Part shown: positions 14,677-16,314 of the stretch, one piece after another | How positions within the stretch are numbered: position 1 is the first letter of the stretch | Layout of the letters: the number at the start of each line of letters is the position of its first letter | Origin: JBELHJ01 sp042091495 | GTDB lineage: Bacteria; Bacteroidota; Bacteroidia; Flavobacteriales; Flavobacteriaceae | Assembly: GCA_042091495.1 (NCBI GenBank) | Contig: JBELHJ010000050.1 | Span: forward strand, 1 to 16,314 | Direction: 5' to 3' | Length of the DNA stretch: 16,314 bases | Notes under the pieces: generated by a model | The model's database searches: none | Told to the model about the DNA's origin: nothing | The model's input: only the letters and a program-made list of their open reading frames with translations | Program-made: the position numbers and the translations under genes

Positions 14677-16284
14677 TTAAGATTTCTTATTCTTTTTTTT
14701 GTTAGCCTTATAATTATTGAAGTTTTTAATCATAGCTGTATTTAAGGCGTCACTGTCTTTATAGTCGCTTCTTAATACGTTTAATTGATGGTGTAAATTG
14801 GTTTGAATTTTCTTGTATTTATTACGATTATAAAGATTCTCAAGTTCATGAGGATCTTTTTTTAAGTCGTAAAGTTCCCAGTAATCTTGGTCGTAATAAA
14901 AGTGAATTAATTTATAGCGATTGGTTCTTATACCATAGTGTCTGTTTACATGATGTTCTGAAGGGTGTTCGTAGTAACTGTAAAATATAGCATCACGCCA
15001 TGAATTGCTATTTTGGCTTAAAACAGCTCTAAACGATAGGCCTTGAATATCTTCGGGGATTTTAATCCCAGCATAATCCAAAAATGATGGCGCAAAATCC
15101 AGATTTTGAATTAATGCATTACACGCTGATCCCGCGGGGATTTCTTTGGGATATTTAATAAGCATAGGTGTTCTTAAAGACTCCTCATACATAAATCGTT
15201 TATCAAACCATCCGTGTTCACCAAGATAAAATCCCTGATCTGAAGTGTAAATGACTATGGTGTTTTTGTCTAAGTTGTTAGCTTCTAAATAATCCAGGAT
15301 TTCACCTACACTATCATCTACAGATTGCACAGTTGCTAAGTAGTCTTGAAGATACCTGTTGTATTTCCATTGGTTCAATGCCGCATCACTTAGTTGTTGT
15401 GTTTTAAACGATTTAATAATGGGATCATAATGATTGTCCCAAACAGCGCGTTGTGCTGCGGTCATACGCCCTGTATTTCTTTTAGCACCATTTCTGTATC
15501 TGCTAGGTATTTCATCTTCATCGTCTAAAAGTTTCAGGTCATAAACCCAATCCATATCATTTACAATACCCATTTTATGAGTCTTTGCTGCAGGGCGTCC
15601 CTCAAAATCATCATAAAAAGTTTCAGGCATTGGAAAGTTTTTATTAGCAAACGTTTTAAAATGTTCGGGTTCTGGCATCCAGGTTCGATGAGGTGCTTTT
15701 TGATGACACAGTAACAGAAATGGTTTTTCAGGATTGCGTTTATTTTTTAACCAGTCTAGAGTCAAGTCTGTTGTTATTTGAGTCACATAACCAGGATACT
15801 GCACTTTTTTACCATTTTCAATAAAATCAGGGTTATAGTAGTGGCCTTGTCCGGGTAGCACATTGTAATAATCAAATCCTTGTGGTTTCCCTTTTAAATG
15901 AATTTTTCCTATAAGCGCTGTTTCATAACCTCCTTTTTGTAATTGTTTGGCAACGTTATCTTGATCCCAATTAAAAGGATATATATTATTGGTTTTTCCA
16001 TTGATGTGACTGTGTTTCCCTGTTAACATAACGGCACGGCTGGGAGCACAAATGGAGTTTGTCACAAATCCAGTGTTTATTTTTACGCCTTCGTTTGCAA
16101 TGCGGTCAATGTTTGGGGTAGTATTTAATTGCCCATCATAGGCACTTATAGCCTTAACCGCATGATCATCAGTCATTATAAATAAAATATTTGGCCTTTG
16201 AATGGCTTCTGTATTTTGAGCATGCATTGAGTTAACAAAAACAATACACACCGCTAAGAAATTTATAGAACGAAATAAGGACAT
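14677..16284 (-). CDS. Exported S1 family sulfatase, probable N-acetylglucosamine-6-O-sulfatase type (S1_11-like)
   Basis: A 535-residue arylsulfatase-fold enzyme. Residues 1-22 are a signal peptide (A-x-A-like M-H-A|Q). The metal site D39-D40 is in I-M-T-D-D-H. The formylglycine motif C79-A-P-S-R83 is followed by L-T-G-K-H, so C79 must be oxidised by a maturase (anSME type; none here). Other catalytic residues are K127 and H129 (G-K-I-H-L), K and H of H-Q-K-A-P-H-R, and D349-Q350 (Y-T-S-D-Q-G). The pattern of H-Q-K-A-P-H-R-x-W-M-P, G-E-H-G-W-F-D-K-R-F-M-Y-E-E and Y-E-x-P-x-E-H-x-V-x-R-H-Y-G-I-R is what I recall from S1_11 enzymes such as heparan and mucin GlcNAc-6-O-sulfatases. The subfamily call is from memory, not a search. 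The C-terminus is a lysine-rich tail. It is transcribed towards galT. Its promoter is probably beyond the right edge, since only 30 bases precede it. Confidence 0.92.
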   Translation of the reverse strand: MSLFRSINFLAVCIVFVNSMHAQNTEAIQRPNILFIMTDDHAVKAISAYDGQLNTTPNIDRIANEGVKINTGFVTNSICAPSRAVMLTGKHSHINGKTNNIYPFNWDQDNVAKQLQKGGYETALIGKIHLKGKPQGFDYYNVLPGQGHYYNPDFIENGKKVQYPGYVTQITTDLTLDWLKNKRNPEKPFLLLCHQKAPHRTWMPEPEHFKTFANKNFPMPETFYDDFEGRPAAKTHKMGIVNDMDWVYDLKLLDDEDEIPSRYRNGAKRNTGRMTAAQRAVWDNHYDPIIKSFKTQQLSDAALNQWKYNRYLQDYLATVQSVDDSVGEILDYLEANNLDKNTIVIYTSDQGFYLGEHGWFDKRFMYEESLRTPMLIKYPKEIPAGSACNALIQNLDFAPSFLDYAGIKIPEDIQGLSFRAVLSQNSNSWRDAIFYSYYEHPSEHHVNRHYGIRTNRYKLIHFYYDQDYWELYDLKKDPHELENLYNRNKYKKIQTNLHHQLNVLRSDYKDSDALNTAMIKNFNNYKANKKKNKKS

Positions 16285-16314
16285 ATCAAGACTTGGGATT
16301 ATCTAATTTATTGG

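Noticed and set aside
14660..14700. Terminator between galT and the sulfatase gene
   Set aside because: There is a T-rich stretch at 14693-14700 but no inverted repeat precedes it, and it lies within the sulfatase coding sequence, encoding its lysine-rich tail.
1..16314. CRISPR array, insertion sequence, toxin-antitoxin, phage or defence genes
   Set aside because: I saw no spaced direct repeats, transposase or integrase motifs, terminal inverted repeats or defence-type domains in any reading frame.

Overview
The window looks like a chromosomal segment of a Bacteroidota bacterium, most likely a marine member of the Flavobacteriaceae. It is AT-rich and its intergenic DNA is short. Shine-Dalgarno sequences are mostly absent, and upstream regions carry TAnnTTTR-like boxes rather than sigma70 hexamers. 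The gene content (surface lipoproteins, a choice-of-anchor L/OmpA protein, GH20 hexosaminidase, S1 sulfatase, M13/M20/M28 peptidases) fits that group. I see no rRNA, tRNA, CRISPR array, insertion sequence, phage gene or clear sign of horizontal transfer.

Layout. Positions 1-410 hold the end of a small Cys/Met/His-rich membrane protein, a nested inverted repeat and a strong intrinsic terminator. Positions 434-3126 hold two forward genes, an orphan lipoprotein and an M13 zinc metallopeptidase lipoprotein, ending at a bidirectional terminator. Positions 3163-7677 form a reverse-strand operon with overlapping genes, transcribed in the order M28 membrane peptidase, YeeZ-like atypical SDR, exported M20 peptidase. 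A forward two-CBS-domain protein follows divergently (7760-8245). It converges on a reverse pair: an OmpA-family protein with a choice-of-anchor L domain, followed 20 bp later by a small zinc-ribbon protein. From a divergent promoter region at 9852-9974, a GH20 beta-N-acetylhexosaminidase lipoprotein is read forward. Then come galK and galT (ATGA overlap), which meet a reverse-strand S1 sulfatase with only 4 bp between stop codons.

How the genes may work together. The right third reads as a small sugar-salvage neighbourhood. The sulfatase resembles GlcNAc-6-O-sulfatases, the GH20 enzyme would release terminal GlcNAc or GalNAc outside the cytoplasm, and GalK/GalT would feed galactose into the Leloir pathway. 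Together they suggest a sulfated glycan built from galactose and GlcNAc (keratan-sulfate- or mucin-like), but no SusC/SusD pair, transporter or galE is present, so this remains inference. The GH20 gene and galK share an identical 18-base sequence just upstream, which may be a common promoter. The left two thirds are dominated by three different extracytoplasmic peptidases, consistent with peptide scavenging. Most genes belong to known families. The least explained items are the metal-ligand-rich small membrane protein, the 174-residue lipoprotein, the zinc-ribbon protein paired with an outer-membrane protein, and the shared upstream motif.
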